From Streptomyces ambofaciens ATCC 23877 (lineage in GTDB: Bacteria; Actinomycetota; Actinomycetes; Streptomycetales; Streptomycetaceae), in contig NZ_CP012382.1 of NCBI RefSeq assembly GCF_001267885.1, positions 6,993,001 through 7,057,000 on the forward strand: a stretch of DNA of 64,000 nt, read 5' to 3'. Shown piece after piece: positions 33,409 to 42,545 of the stretch. The notes beneath the pieces are model-generated. The model was not told the origin of the DNA and searched no databases. It saw nothing but the letters and a program-made list of their open reading frames with translations. A program made the translations under genes and the position numbers. The first letter of the stretch is position 1, and every line of letters starts with the position of its first letter.

Positions 33409-34296
33409 TCACAGCAGTCCGACGGCCGTGTCCACCGCCTGTTCCACACTGCCCTCGGCCGGGTAGAGCAGCGAGCGGCCGACGACCATGCCCTGCACGG
33501 TGGGCAGCCTGAGCGCCTTGCGCCAGCGTTCGTAGGCGGCGGTCTGGTCCGCGGGCGAGCCTCCTATGTCGCCGCCGAGCAGGACGGCGGGCAGCGTGGA
33601 GGTCTCCAGGACCTCGCCCATGTCGTCGGGGTCGTGGGTGACGGGGAGCTTCAGCCAGGTGTAGGCGGAGGTCCCGCCCAGACCCGAGGCGATGGCGACG
33701 GACCGGGTGACGGCCTCGGCGGACAGGTCGTTGCGGACCCGGCCCTCGACGCGGCGGGAGATGAACGGCTCCACGAAGAGCGGCAGTTGGCGCTCGGCCA
33801 TGGCGTCGACCGCGCGGGCACCGGCCTCCATGGTGTCCAGTGAGCCCGGGTCGTCGTAGTCGATGCGCAGCAGCAGCTTCCCCGCGTCGAAGCGCAGCCG
33901 GGCGAGGTCCTCGGCGCGGTGGCCGGTGAAGCGGTCGTCCATCTCGAAGGCGGCGCCCGCGAGGCCGCCTCGGTTCATCGAACCCATGACGACCTTGTTC
34001 TCCAGCACCCCGAGCAGCAGCAGGTCCTCCAGCACGTCGGCGGTGGCGAGCACCCCGTCGACGCCGGGCCGGGACAGCGCGGTGCACAGGCGTTCGAGCA
34101 GGTCGGCCCGGTTGGCCATGGCGAGCCTGCGGTCGCCGACGCCGAGCGCGCCGCGTGCCGGGTGGTCGGCGGCCACGATCATCAGGCGGCCGGAGTCACC
34201 GATCAGCGGACGGCGTGCCCGGCGGGCCGCGGCCTCCGCGATGGCCTGCGGATGCCGGGCTCTGACCGCGGTGAGGTCGGGAATGCTGAGGGACAA
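33409..34296 (-). CDS. Cgl0159-like (beta/alpha)8 aldolase of inositol catabolism
   Basis: The 295-residue TIM-barrel protein resembles the Cgl0159-family protein encoded in corynebacterial inositol clusters, likely a substitute for IolJ (2-deoxy-5-keto-6-phosphogluconate aldolase). Visible features are the N-terminal RLMIVAADHPARGALGVGDR with an aldolase-like DHP, VMGSMNRGGLAGAAFEMDDR, LLLRIDYDDPGSLDTMEAGA, YTWLKLPVTHDPDDMGEVL (candidate Schiff-base Lys) and LLGGDIGGSPAD. It lies between iolC, which makes the phosphorylated substrate, and iolB, 13 bp after iolC. The exact reaction is inferred from the pathway. Confidence 0.85.
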   Translation of the reverse strand: MSLSIPDLTAVRARHPQAIAEAAARRARRPLIGDSGRLMIVAADHPARGALGVGDRRLAMANRADLLERLCTALSRPGVDGVLATADVLEDLLLLGVLENKVVMGSMNRGGLAGAAFEMDDRFTGHRAEDLARLRFDAGKLLLRIDYDDPGSLDTMEAGARAVDAMAERQLPLFVEPFISRRVEGRVRNDLSAEAVTRSVAIASGLGGTSAYTWLKLPVTHDPDDMGEVLETSTLPAVLLGGDIGGSPADQTAAYERWRKALRLPTVQGMVVGRSLLYPAEGSVEQAVDTAVGLL

Positions 34297-34309
34297 GACG
34301 TAGCTCCGT

Positions 34310-35272
34310 TCAGGGAGTGGCTCGCGCGAGGAGGTCGTCGACCTCCGCCTCGGTGGGCATCGCGGAGGAGCAGGCGAGACGGGAGGCGACCAGGGCGCCG
34401 GCCGCGTTGGCGTACCGCACGGTCCGTTCCAGCTCCCAGCCGGAGAGCAGGCCGTGGCAGAGCGAGCCGCCGAACGCGTCGCCGGCGCCCAGGCCGTTGA
34501 CCACCTCGACCGGCACGGGCTCCACCTCGGCCCGGCGGCCGTCGCGGTGCACGGCGAGCACGCCCTTCGGGCCCTGCTTGACCACGGCCAGCTCCACGCC
34601 GGCCGCGAGCAGCGCCTCGGCGCAGGCCTGCGGCTCGCGCACGCCGGTGGCGACCTCGCACTCGTCGAGGTTGCCCACCGCGACGGTCGCGTGCCGCAGC
34701 GCCTCGGCGTAGTGCGGGCGGGCCTGGTCGGGGTCGGCCCAGAACATGGGGCGCCAGTCCAGGTCGAAGACCGTGGTGCCGGACTTGGCGCGGTGGGCGA
34801 GGGCGGTCAGGGTCGCGGTGCGGCTCGGTTCCTCGCTGAGCCCGGTGCCGGTGATCCAGAAGACGCGGGCGGCGCGGATCGCGTCGAGGTCCAGCTCCTC
34901 GGGGTGGATCTCGAGGTCGGGAGCCTTGGGCCGGCGGTAGAAGTACAGCGGGAAGTCGTCCGGCGGGAAGATCTCGCAGAAGGTGACGGGGGTCGGGTAC
35001 GCGGCGACCGGGGTGACCCAGCGGTCGTCGACGCCGAACTCCCGCAGCGCCCGGTGCAGATAGCCGCCGAACGGGTCGTCGCCCGTGCGGGTGATGACGG
35101 CCGCGGCGCGGCCGAGACGGGCGGCGGCGACCGCCACGTTGCTGGCCGAACCGCCGAGGAATTTGCCGAAGCTCTCCACCTCCGCCAGGGGTACACCCGT
35201 CTGCAGGGGATAGAGATCGACCCCGATGCGGCCCATCGTGATCAGATCGAAACGTGGGACTGACTCGGCCAT
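34310..35272 (-). CDS. iolC: 5-dehydro-2-deoxygluconokinase
   Basis: This 320-residue PfkB-family kinase phosphorylates 5-dehydro-2-deoxy-D-gluconate. The first PfkB signature is FGKFLGGSASNVAVAAARLG and the second is VVNGLGAGDAFGGSLCHGLL, whose GAGD holds the catalytic Asp. TPVTFCEIFPPDDFPLYFYR and LDLDAIRAARVFWITGTGLS are typical of IolC. A GAGGAG ribosome site supports the ATG at 35272; the frame is open further upstream, through the promoter region, and that part should not be counted. It begins the iolC-aldolase-iolB-iolD operon and is divergent from the sugar ABC importer. Confidence 0.93.
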   Translation of the reverse strand: MAESVPRFDLITMGRIGVDLYPLQTGVPLAEVESFGKFLGGSASNVAVAAARLGRAAAVITRTGDDPFGGYLHRALREFGVDDRWVTPVAAYPTPVTFCEIFPPDDFPLYFYRRPKAPDLEIHPEELDLDAIRAARVFWITGTGLSEEPSRTATLTALAHRAKSGTTVFDLDWRPMFWADPDQARPHYAEALRHATVAVGNLDECEVATGVREPQACAEALLAAGVELAVVKQGPKGVLAVHRDGRRAEVEPVPVEVVNGLGAGDAFGGSLCHGLLSGWELERTVRYANAAGALVASRLACSSAMPTEAEVDDLLARATP

Positions 35273-35338
35273 GTGCGACGCTCCTCGGGCTGGGCGGGGG
35301 GCCTGCCGCCTCCCAGGTGTATGACTCCGAGGCGACCG

Positions 35339-35402
35339 TGTCAATAGTTTGTACTTACATTCGGACCTGCTCGTGAAATGATGTCTTGACAAAGTATTGA
35401 CA
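35339..35402. promoter_or_regulatory. Divergent promoter/operator region of iolC and the sugar importer
   Basis: In the 236-bp gap 35273-35508, TGTCAATAGTTTGT (35339-35352) and ACAAAGTATTGACA (35389-35402) form a 14-bp inverted repeat with one mismatch, 36 bp apart, each supplying an outward-facing TTGACA box. Between them TGTCTTGACA (35382-35391) matches, from memory, the motif reported for the Corynebacterium IolR regulator. This fits control of both directions by the GntR protein of the cluster. Confidence 0.7.
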
Positions 35403-35508
35403 GCGGGCGTCTCAAGGACTTGTATCCGGTCCCAGCGCAACAGACGTCGTTCTCTGGTCTGGCACACGGCTTCCCCGTCGCACAGTCGCACAGTGAGGTG
35501 CAGGAAAG

Positions 35509-36531
35509 ATGGACCGCTCTTCGCACGCCCGCCCCCGTGGATTCGCCCCGGCCGTGGCCCTCGCCGCCGCCGCGGCCCTGACCCTCGCCGGCTGCTCCAG
35601 CAGCTCGGGAGGGAAGAAGGCCGACGAGGAGGGCGGCTCGGGCGGCTCCGCCGGGAAGGCGAACACCCCGCGCATGACCGTCGCCCTGGTCACCCATCAG
35701 GCGCCGGGCGACACCTTCTGGGACATCGTCCGCAAGGGTGCGGAGGCCGCCGCCGCCAAGGACAACGTCAAGCTCGTCTACTCCGCCGACCCGAACGCGG
35801 GCAACCAGGCCAACCTGGTGCAGAACGCGATCGACCAGAAGGTCGACGGCATCGCCGTCACCCTCGCCAAGCCGGACGCCCTGCGCGGCGTCCTCGGCAA
35901 GGCCGAGAAGGCGGGGATACCCGTCGTGGGGCTCAACTCGGGCCTCGCGGACTGGAAGAAGCTCGGCCTGATGGAGTTCTTCGGCCAGGACGAGACCGTG
36001 GCCGGCGAGGCGCTCGGCAAGCGGCTGAACGAGGACGGCGCGAAGAAGGCCGTCTGCGTGATCCACGAGCAGGGCAACGTCGGCCTGACCCAGCGCTGCG
36101 ACGGCGTGAAGAACACCTTCGAGGGCGCGATCGAGAACCTCTACGTCAACGGCACCGACATGCCCTCGGTGAAGTCGACGATCACCGCCAAGCTCAAGCA
36201 GGACGGCGACATCGACCACCTCGTCACCCTCGGCGCCCCCTTCGCCATGACCGCCGTGCAGTCGGTGGACGAGGGCGGCAGCGAGGCCAAGGTCGCCACC
36301 TTCGACCTCAACAAGGAACTGACCGGCGCCATCGAGAAGGGCGACATCGAGTTCGCCGTCGACCAGCAGCCCTACCTGCAGGGCTATCTGGCCGTCGACG
36401 GCCTGTGGCTCTACAAGAACAACGGCAACTACAGCGGCGGCGGCGAGCAGCCGGTGCTGACCGGCCCGGCCTTCGTCGACAAGTCCAACGTGAAGGCCGT
36501 CGCCGAGTTCGCCGCGAAGGGCACCCGGTGA
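35509..36531 (+). CDS. Sugar ABC transporter substrate-binding lipoprotein (RbsB-like)
   Basis: The 340-residue protein begins with a lipoprotein signal peptide ending in LAGC (Cys near residue 29) and a Ser/Gly-rich linker. It is followed by a periplasmic-binding fold of the ribose/inositol group (VALVTHQAPGDTFWDIVRKG, GIPVVGLNSGLADWKKLGL, IEFAVDQQPYLQGYLAVDGL). It would capture a cyclitol or sugar outside the membrane for the downstream permease. The stop overlaps the permease start by one base. Operon context points to inositol or a related polyol. A good GCAGGAAAG ribosome site precedes the ATG. Confidence 0.92.
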   Translation: MDRSSHARPRGFAPAVALAAAAALTLAGCSSSSGGKKADEEGGSGGSAGKANTPRMTVALVTHQAPGDTFWDIVRKGAEAAAAKDNVKLVYSADPNAGNQANLVQNAIDQKVDGIAVTLAKPDALRGVLGKAEKAGIPVVGLNSGLADWKKLGLMEFFGQDETVAGEALGKRLNEDGAKKAVCVIHEQGNVGLTQRCDGVKNTFEGAIENLYVNGTDMPSVKSTITAKLKQDGDIDHLVTLGAPFAMTAVQSVDEGGSEAKVATFDLNKELTGAIEKGDIEFAVDQQPYLQGYLAVDGLWLYKNNGNYSGGGEQPVLTGPAFVDKSNVKAVAEFAAKGTR

Positions 36532-37607
36532 TGAGCACGGCCCAGCAGGCCGGGCCGGCGGTGGCCCCGCCGCCGGCCCCCGGCCCCAAGGAGGCCGACG
36601 GGCGGACCCGGCAGCGCTCCATGGCGCTGCGCCTGCTCGCCCGGCCCGAGGTCGGGGTCTTCCTCGGCGCCGTCGCCGTGTTCGTCTTCTTCCTGATCGC
36701 CGCCCCCTCGGTCCGCGAGGGCAGCTCCATGGCGACGGTCCTGTACCAGTCGTCCACCATCGGCATCATGGCACTGCCGGTCGCCCTGCTGATGATCGGC
36801 GGCGAGTTCGACCTGTCGGCCGGTGTCGCCGTGGTCGCCTCGGCGCTCACCGCCGGCATGCTCAGCTACCAGCTGACCATGAACGTGTGGATGGGTGTGA
36901 TCGTCGCCCTCGTGGTCTCCCTCGCCGTCGGCGCGTTCAACGGCTGGGTGCTGATGAAGACGGGACTGCCGAGCTTCCTGGTGACGCTCGGCACCTTCCT
37001 GATCCTCCAGGGCGTCAACCTCGCGGTCACCAAGATGGTCACCGGGAACGTCGCCACCGACGACATCAGCGACATGGACGGCTTCGACCAGGCCGAGGCG
37101 GTCTTCGCCTCCTCCTTCGACGTCGGCGGCGTCCAGGTGAAGATCACCGTGGTGTGGTGGCTGGTCTTCGCGGCGCTGGCCACGTGGGTGCTGCTGCGCA
37201 CCAAGTACGGCAACTGGATCTTCGCGGTGGGCGGCAACCAGGAGTCCGCCCGCGCGGTCGGCGTTCCCGTCAGGTTCACCAAGATCACTCTGTTCATGCT
37301 GGTCGGCTTCGGTGCCTGGTTCGTCGGCATGCACCAGCTGTTCTCCTTCAACACCGTGCAGTCCGGCGAGGGCGTCGGCCAGGAGCTGATCTACATCGCC
37401 GCGGCGGTGATCGGCGGCTGCCTGCTCACCGGCGGCTACGGCTCCGCCGTCGGCCCGGTCTTCGGCGCCTTCATGTTCGGCATGGTGAACCAGGGCATCG
37501 TCTACGCCGGCTGGAACCCCGACTGGTTCAAGGCCTTCCTCGGCGTGATGCTCATCGGCGCCGTCCTCATCAATCTGTGGGTCCGCCGCGCGGCGACCCG
37601 GAGGTGA
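36531..37607 (+). CDS. Sugar ABC transporter permease (RbsC-like)
   Basis: The 358-residue membrane protein has about ten hydrophobic helices and the BPD-transporter-2 signatures of ribose-type (CUT2) permeases: GIMALPVALLMIGGEFDLSA, FNGWVLMKTGLPSFLVTLGT, FAVGGNQESARAVGVPVRFT and FGAFMFGMVNQGIVYAGWN. It forms the transmembrane path of the importer. I took the ATG at 36531, overlapping the binding-protein stop, as the start. Confidence 0.92.
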   Translation: MSTAQQAGPAVAPPPAPGPKEADGRTRQRSMALRLLARPEVGVFLGAVAVFVFFLIAAPSVREGSSMATVLYQSSTIGIMALPVALLMIGGEFDLSAGVAVVASALTAGMLSYQLTMNVWMGVIVALVVSLAVGAFNGWVLMKTGLPSFLVTLGTFLILQGVNLAVTKMVTGNVATDDISDMDGFDQAEAVFASSFDVGGVQVKITVVWWLVFAALATWVLLRTKYGNWIFAVGGNQESARAVGVPVRFTKITLFMLVGFGAWFVGMHQLFSFNTVQSGEGVGQELIYIAAAVIGGCLLTGGYGSAVGPVFGAFMFGMVNQGIVYAGWNPDWFKAFLGVMLIGAVLINLWVRRAATRR

Positions 37608-37613
37608 TCGGAA

Positions 37614-38627
37614 ATGACCAGCAAGACCACCGGCACCCACGGAGCCGTCCTCGCGGACACCCCGCCCGAGCGGGACCGGCCGATCGTCGAACTGCGCGGC
37701 GCGGGCAAGGCCTACGGCAACATCCGCGCTCTGCACGGCGTGGACCTCGCCGTCCATCCCGGGCGGGTAACCTGCGTGCTCGGCGACAACGGGGCCGGCA
37801 AGTCCACCCTCATCAAGATCATTTCAGGGTTGCACCAGCACACCGAGGGCGAGGTCCTCGTCGACGGCGAACCGGTGCGCTTCGGCACGCCGCGCGACGC
37901 CCTCGCCCGGGGCATCGCCACCGTCTACCAGGACCTCGCGACCGTGCCCCTGATGCCGGTGTGGCGCAACTTCTTCCTCGGCTCCGAGATGACCAAGGGC
38001 CCCTGGCCCGTCCGCCGTCTCGACATCGCCCGGATGAAGCGGACCGCCGACGAGGAACTGCGCAACATGGGCATCGTCCTCGACGACCTGGAACAGCCCA
38101 TCGGCACCCTCTCCGGCGGCCAGCGCCAGTGCGTCGCCATCGCCCGCGCCGTCTACTTCGGCGCCCGCGTCCTGATCCTCGACGAACCCACCGCCGCCCT
38201 CGGCGTCAAGCAGTCCGGCGTGGTCCTCAAGTACGTCGCCGCCGCCCGCGAGCGCGGCCTCGGCGTCATCTTCATCACCCACAACCCCCACCACGCCTAC
38301 CTGGTCGGCGACCACTTCAGCGTGCTGCGCCTGGGCACCCTCGAACTCAGCGCCGCCCGCGCCGACATCACCCTCGAACAACTCACCAACCACATGGCGG
38401 GCGGCGCCGAACTCGCCGCCCTCAAGCACGAGCTGGCGCAGGTCGGCGGGGTCGACGTCGACGCGCTGCCGGCTACGGATCCGGAGATCCCCGCGCCCGG
38501 CGGCGCGGCGCACGATGCCACCGGTTCCGCGGCAGCTCCGGGTTCCGCGACGGCCGCCGGTTCCGCCGCGGCCGTCGACACCACCGGAGCCGCCGACTCC
38601 ACCACATCCGCCGAAGGGAAGGCCTGA
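37614..38627 (+). CDS. Sugar ABC transporter ATP-binding protein, single-domain
   Basis: The 337-residue ATPase drives the importer. It contains one ABC domain: Walker [18 protein letters not shown]-loop [16 protein letters not shown], signature [17 protein letters not shown], Walker [13 protein letters not shown] and switch His in [14 protein letters not shown]. Unlike RbsA there is no second ABC half. After about residue 275 the chain is a low-complexity Ala/Gly/Ser/Thr tail that is probably disordered. It lies six bases after the permease gene and one base before the isomerase gene. Confidence 0.92.
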   Translation: MTSKTTGTHGAVLADTPPERDRPIVELRGAGKAYGNIRALHGVDLAVHPGRVTCVLGDNGAGKSTLIKIISGLHQHTEGEVLVDGEPVRFGTPRDALARGIATVYQDLATVPLMPVWRNFFLGSEMTKGPWPVRRLDIARMKRTADEELRNMGIVLDDLEQPIGTLSGGQRQCVAIARAVYFGARVLILDEPTAALGVKQSGVVLKYVAAARERGLGVIFITHNPHHAYLVGDHFSVLRLGTLELSAARADITLEQLTNHMAGGAELAALKHELAQVGGVDVDALPATDPEIPAPGGAAHDATGSAAAPGSATAAGSAAAVDTTGAADSTTSAEGKA

Positions 38628-38628
38628 C

Positions 38629-39531
38629 ATGCCCGCTGCCCTGGACCGCATCCGCGTCGGCTCGGCCCCGGACTCCTGGGGCGTCTGGTTCCCGGACGAC
38701 GACCAGCAGGTGCCCTGGGAGCGGTTCCTGGACGAGGTCGCCGAGGCCGGCTACGAGTGGATCGAGCTGGGCCCCTACGGCTACCTCCCCACCGACCCGG
38801 CCCGGCTCACCGACGAGGTGGCCCGGCGCGGCCTCAGGGTCTCCGCCGGCACCATCTTCTGCGGCCTGCACCGCGGCCCCTCCGCGTGGGACGCCACCTG
38901 GGAGCAGGTCGGCCGCGTCGCCGCCCTCACCCGGGCCATGGACGCGAAGCACCTCGTCGTCATCCCGTCCTTCTGGCGCGACGACAAGACCGCCGAGATC
39001 CTGGAGCCCCAGGAGCTGACCGGCGAGCAGTGGGCGCACCTCACCAAGGGCATGGAACGGCTCGGCCGCGAGGTGCGGGACACGTACGGCCTGGACATCG
39101 TCGTCCACCCGCACGCCGACACCCACATCGACACCGAGGAGCACGTCGAGCGCTTCCTCGACTCCACCGACTCCGGCCTGGTCAACCTCTGTCTCGACAC
39201 CGGCCACTACTCCTACTGCGGCGGCGACAGCGTCAAGCTGATCGAGACCTACGGTGAGCGCATCGGATACCTGCACCTCAAGCAGGTCGACCCGGAGATC
39301 CTCGCCGAGGTGCGGGCGGGCGGGGTGCCGTTCGGGCCGGCCGTGCGGCGCGGGGTGATGTGCGAGCCGCCCAGCGGGGTGCCCGAGCTGGGCCCGGTGC
39401 TGACCGCCGCCCAGAAGCTGGGCGTGGACCTGTTCGCCATCGTGGAGCAGGACATGTACCCCTGCGAGCCGGACAAGCCGCTCCCCATCGCGGTGCGCAC
39501 CCGCAGGTTCCTGCGCTCCTGCGGCGCCTGA
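38629..39531 (+). CDS. TIM-barrel sugar isomerase/epimerase, IolE/IolH-like
   Basis: The 300-residue protein is of the AP-endonuclease-2 TIM-barrel group. It shows GSAPDSWGVWFPDDDQQVPW, AGYEWIELGPYGYLPTDPAR, the metal ligands in IVVHPHADTHIDTEEHVER, LCLDTGHYSYCGGD and RIGYLHLKQVDPE, and an acidic FAIVEQDMYPCEPD near the end. In inositol clusters relatives act as 2-keto-myo-inositol dehydratase (IolE) or as the uncharacterised IolH. Which reaction it performs cannot be told from sequence. It is the last gene of the importer operon, starting one base after the ATPase stop. The frame is open upstream, but that is ATPase shadow. Confidence 0.88.
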   Translation: MPAALDRIRVGSAPDSWGVWFPDDDQQVPWERFLDEVAEAGYEWIELGPYGYLPTDPARLTDEVARRGLRVSAGTIFCGLHRGPSAWDATWEQVGRVAALTRAMDAKHLVVIPSFWRDDKTAEILEPQELTGEQWAHLTKGMERLGREVRDTYGLDIVVHPHADTHIDTEEHVERFLDSTDSGLVNLCLDTGHYSYCGGDSVKLIETYGERIGYLHLKQVDPEILAEVRAGGVPFGPAVRRGVMCEPPSGVPELGPVLTAAQKLGVDLFAIVEQDMYPCEPDKPLPIAVRTRRFLRSCGA

Positions 39532-39540
39532 GGCGACCGG

Positions 39541-39564
39541 GCCGGCGGGACGGGTCCCGCCGGC
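39541..39564 (+). terminator. Terminator of the importer operon
   Basis: A perfect 11-bp inverted repeat (GCCGGCGGGAC and its complement) with only two central bases starts nine bases after the isomerase stop. It is the expected end of the importer operon transcript. Confidence 0.7.
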
Positions 39565-39644
39565 GCGCCGCTCGGCGGGCCGTTGTCAGTGGTGCGCGCT
39601 AGCGTGCAGAGAACTGGCATTTCGTCCCGTTCCGGGAGGCAGTC

Positions 39645-40058
39645 ATGACCTCACGTCTCAATCCCTACCTCAGCTTCGACGGCGACGCCCGACAGGCGAT
39701 GGAGTTCTACGAGCAGGTGTTCGGCGGCACACTGGCGCTGAACACGTTCGGCGCGTCCGGCATGGCCGACAGTCCGCAGGCCGACAACATCATGCACGGC
39801 ATGCTCCAGACGCCGAGCGGCTTCACCCTGATGGGCGCCGACATGCCGCCGGGGGAGGAGTACCGCCCGGGCAACACCTTCGCCGTGAGCCTCAGCGGCG
39901 ACGACGAGGCCGAGCTGCGCGGCTACTGGGAGAAGCTCTCCGCGGGCGGCTCCGTCACCGTGCCGCTGGAGAAGCAGATGTGGGGCGACGTCTTCGGCAT
40001 GTGCACGGACCGGTTCGGCGTCCCGTGGATGGTGAACATCGGCGAGCCGACGAGCTGA
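39645..40058 (+). CDS. VOC-family (PhnB/glyoxalase-like) protein
   Basis: The 137-residue protein has the PhnB-type VOC fold: LNPYLSFDGDARQAMEFYEQ, then VFGGTLALNTFGASGMAD, HGMLQTPSGFTLMGADMPPG and the closing WGDVFGMCTDRFGVPWMVNI. Members bind a metal or small ligand in the paired beta-alpha-beta modules; the substrate here is unknown. GGGAGGC before the ATG is a good ribosome site. It stands alone between the importer operon and the iolG-like gene and may be unrelated to inositol use. Confidence 0.88.
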   Translation: MTSRLNPYLSFDGDARQAMEFYEQVFGGTLALNTFGASGMADSPQADNIMHGMLQTPSGFTLMGADMPPGEEYRPGNTFAVSLSGDDEAELRGYWEKLSAGGSVTVPLEKQMWGDVFGMCTDRFGVPWMVNIGEPTS

Positions 40059-40164
40059 CCGCTCGGCCCGCGGGGCCACCCGCCCGCGCTCGCCCCGCCG
40101 CACCCGGCCCTCAGGCGTACCCGCCCCGCCGTGCCCCCCTCGACCTCTGCCCCGTCCGCCCCGC

Positions 40165-41169
40165 TCAGCCCCGTCGTACCTCCGCGATCGTCACCGGACG
40201 GTGCTCCCGCACCGACAGCGTGCACGCCTCCGCGATCCAGCCCGCCTCCAGCGCGTCCTCGATCGTGCAGGGGGAGGGCCGGGCCCCGGCGACCACCTGG
40301 GTGAACGCGGTCAGTTCGGCGCGGTAGGCGGCGGCGAAGCGGTCCATGAAGAAGTCGTGCGGAGGGCCGCCCGGGAAGCTCACGCCCGGCTCGACCGAGC
40401 GCAGCGGCAGTTTGTCCTCCAGACCGACCGCGATGGAGTCCGCGAAGCCGTGGAGTTCCATCCGGACGTCGTAACCGCGCGCGTTGTGGCGGCTGTTGGA
40501 CACCACGCCGATCGTGCCGTCGTCGAGGGTGAGGACCGCGCCGGTGGTGTCGGCGTCGCCGGCGTCCTTGATGAAGTCGGCGCCGCGGTTGCCGCCGACG
40601 GCGTAGACCTCGGTCACCTCGCGGCCGGTCACCCAGCGGATGACGTCGAAGTCGTGCACCGCGCAGTCGCGGAAGATGCCCCCGGACGCGGCGATGTACC
40701 CGGCCGGCGGCGGCGCCGGGTCCAGCGTGGTCGACCGCACGGTGTGCAGCGCGCCCAGCTCACCCGACCGCACGGCCGCCCGCGCGGCCACGAACCCGGC
40801 GTCGAAGCGGCGGTTGTACCCGATCTGGACCGGCACGTCGCGGCCCGCGACCGCCTTGAGCACCTCGACGCCCTCCACCATGGTGCGGGCGACGGGCTTC
40901 TCGCAGAAGACGGGCAGGCCCGCCTCCACGGCGGCCAGGATCAGGCCCGGGTGGGCGTCGGTCGCCGCCGCGACCACCACTCCGTCGACCCCCGCGGCCA
41001 GCACCGCCTCGGGCGAGTCCGCCACGTCGGCCCCGAACCGCTCGGCGGCGGTCTTCGCGGCGTCCGCGAACGGGTCGGCGACGACGAGCGACTCGACGGC
41101 GGCGAGTCCGGCGAGGGTTTCGGCGTGGAAGGCGCCGATGCGGCCGAGGCCGAGGATTCCGATGCGCAT
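40165..41169 (-). CDS. iolG: Inositol 2-dehydrogenase-like Gfo/Idh/MocA oxidoreductase
   Basis: The 334-residue NAD-dependent enzyme oxidises the cyclitol at C2, the first step of inositol catabolism. The Rossmann motif is IGILGLGRIGAFHAETLAGL, the conserved EKP is in GLPVFCEKPVARTMVEGVEV, and the catalytic Asp/His region is SGGIFRDCAVHDFDVIRWVT. IGYNRRFDAGFVAARAAV is typical of IolG. An AAGGAG ribosome site supports the ATG at 41169. The neighbouring paralogue at 41274-42437 means substrates may be divided between scyllo-, chiro- and myo-inositol, so the symbol is by best likelihood. Confidence 0.85.
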   Translation of the reverse strand: MRIGILGLGRIGAFHAETLAGLAAVESLVVADPFADAAKTAAERFGADVADSPEAVLAAGVDGVVVAAATDAHPGLILAAVEAGLPVFCEKPVARTMVEGVEVLKAVAGRDVPVQIGYNRRFDAGFVAARAAVRSGELGALHTVRSTTLDPAPPPAGYIAASGGIFRDCAVHDFDVIRWVTGREVTEVYAVGGNRGADFIKDAGDADTTGAVLTLDDGTIGVVSNSRHNARGYDVRMELHGFADSIAVGLEDKLPLRSVEPGVSFPGGPPHDFFMDRFAAAYRAELTAFTQVVAGARPSPCTIEDALEAGWIAEACTLSVREHRPVTIAEVRRG

Positions 41170-41273
41170 ACGGGTCTTGCTCCTTGATGAGTCGGGCCGC
41201 TCGACGAGCGCGCGGAACATGTCGCGCCGACCGGTGTGGGCCTACCGGCGGCACCTGGCCGGCTGTACCGGCC

Positions 41274-42437
41274 TCACCCCTGCGGTCGCACCTCGACCCA
41301 GGCGCCGCGCTCGGCCGACCGCGCCATCGCGTCCAGCACGGCCGCGCTGTGCACGGCGTCCACGAGGGTGGCGCCGTACGGGGTGCCCTCGGCGATCGAG
41401 CGCAGGAAGCGGTGGGCCTCGACCACCTTCAGGTCGTCGTAGCCCATGGCGTTCGCGGCCCCCGGCTGGAAGGCCGCGAAGTCGCCGTGCCCGGGGCCGA
41501 CGTGGACGGTGCTGACCGGCTGGTCCTGGTACGCCGTGCCGCGGCTGACGCCCAGTTCGTTCATGCGGCGGAAGTCCCAGAAGACCGCGCCGGTGGTGCC
41601 GTGCACCTCGAAGCCGTAGTTGTTCTGCTCACCGACCGAGACCCGGCAGGCCTCCAGGACGCCGCGGGCGCCGGAGGCGAAGCGCAGCAGGCAGCTGACG
41701 TAGTCCTCGTTCTCGACCGGGCCCCGTTCGCCGCCCGCGGCGCGGGAGTGACCGGCCGTCGCGGCGGTCGGACGGGCCCGCTCGGGCAGGAAGATCGCCG
41801 TGTCGGCGGTCAGGGACGCGACGTCGCCGAGCAGGAACCGGGCCAGGTCGGCGCCGTGCGAGGCGAGGTCGCCGAGCACGCCGCTGCCGCCGCGCTCCCG
41901 CTCGTAGCGCCAGGTCAGCGCGGACTCCGGATGGGCCGCGTAGTCGCTGAAGAGCCGGATGCGGACATGCGTGACGGTGCCGATCCCGCCGGACGCGATC
42001 AGGTCGCGGGCGGCCTCCACGGCGGGCGCGTTGCGGTAGTTGAAGCCGACCGCTCCCTGGACGCCGGCCTTGGCGACCGCGTCCGCCACCGCCCGGGCGT
42101 CCTCGGCGGTCAGGCCGACCGGCTTCTCGATCCAGAGGTGTTTGCCGGCCTCGGCCATCGCGACGGCGATCTCGCGGTGCAGGAAGTTCGGGGCGGTGAT
42201 GCTCACCGCCCCGATCCGCGGATCGGCGGCCACCTCGCGCCAGTCGCGGGTCGTCGAGGCGAACCCGAACTGCGCGGCGGCCTCCTCGGCCCGCCCCGGC
42301 ACCTCCTCGGCGACCGTCACGAGCTCCGGGCGCACGGCCAACTGCGGGTAGTGGTGCCGGACCCGGGCGTACGCCTGGGTGTGCACCCGGCCCATCCAGC
42401 CGAAACCGACGACGGCGACACCGAGTGCGTCCACCAT
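41274..42437 (-). CDS. Second Gfo/Idh/MocA-family oxidoreductase
   Basis: The 387-residue dehydrogenase has the Rossmann start GVAVVGFGWMGRVHTQAYAR, the EKP motif in KHLWIEKPVGLTAEDARAVA and the active-site region GSGVLGDLASHGADLARFLL. A longer C-terminal domain contains EVHGTTGAVFWDFRRMNELG. It would oxidise or reduce a cyclitol or sugar with NAD(P). It lies upstream of iolG with a 104-bp gap and has a palindromic TTGACA operator just before it, so it belongs to the same regulon. The ATG at 42437 fits the N-terminus; the upstream extension is not coding. Confidence 0.88.
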   Translation of the reverse strand: MVDALGVAVVGFGWMGRVHTQAYARVRHHYPQLAVRPELVTVAEEVPGRAEEAAAQFGFASTTRDWREVAADPRIGAVSITAPNFLHREIAVAMAEAGKHLWIEKPVGLTAEDARAVADAVAKAGVQGAVGFNYRNAPAVEAARDLIASGGIGTVTHVRIRLFSDYAAHPESALTWRYERERGGSGVLGDLASHGADLARFLLGDVASLTADTAIFLPERARPTAATAGHSRAAGGERGPVENEDYVSCLLRFASGARGVLEACRVSVGEQNNYGFEVHGTTGAVFWDFRRMNELGVSRGTAYQDQPVSTVHVGPGHGDFAAFQPGAANAMGYDDLKVVEAHRFLRSIAEGTPYGATLVDAVHSAAVLDAMARSAERGAWVEVRPQG

Positions 42438-42501
42438 GAGAGCCCCTCTTCGGACCGGTCCCTGCTCTGTCCCGCCCACCCTGGGCGGAGCGTCGGCATC
42501 A

Positions 42502-42517
42502 TGTCAACCTTTTGACA
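42502..42517. promoter_or_regulatory. Palindromic TGTCAA-TTGACA operator/promoter
   Basis: TGTCAACCTTTTGACA is an inverted repeat (TGTCAA and TTGACA, four bases apart) 65 bp before the oxidoreductase start, and is followed by GGACAAAGTA. The half-site and the ACAAAG sequence recur in the iolC/importer and GntR promoters of the cluster, which suggests one regulator. TTGACA could equally serve as a -35 box. Confidence 0.6.
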
Positions 42518-42545
42518 GGACAAAGTACGGCCCGACCGTGCGCGT

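Noticed and set aside
35397..36530. Extended start of the permease covering the substrate-binding gene
   Set aside because: The upstream part is the wrong frame of a clear lipoprotein gene. The permease starts at the TGATG overlap.
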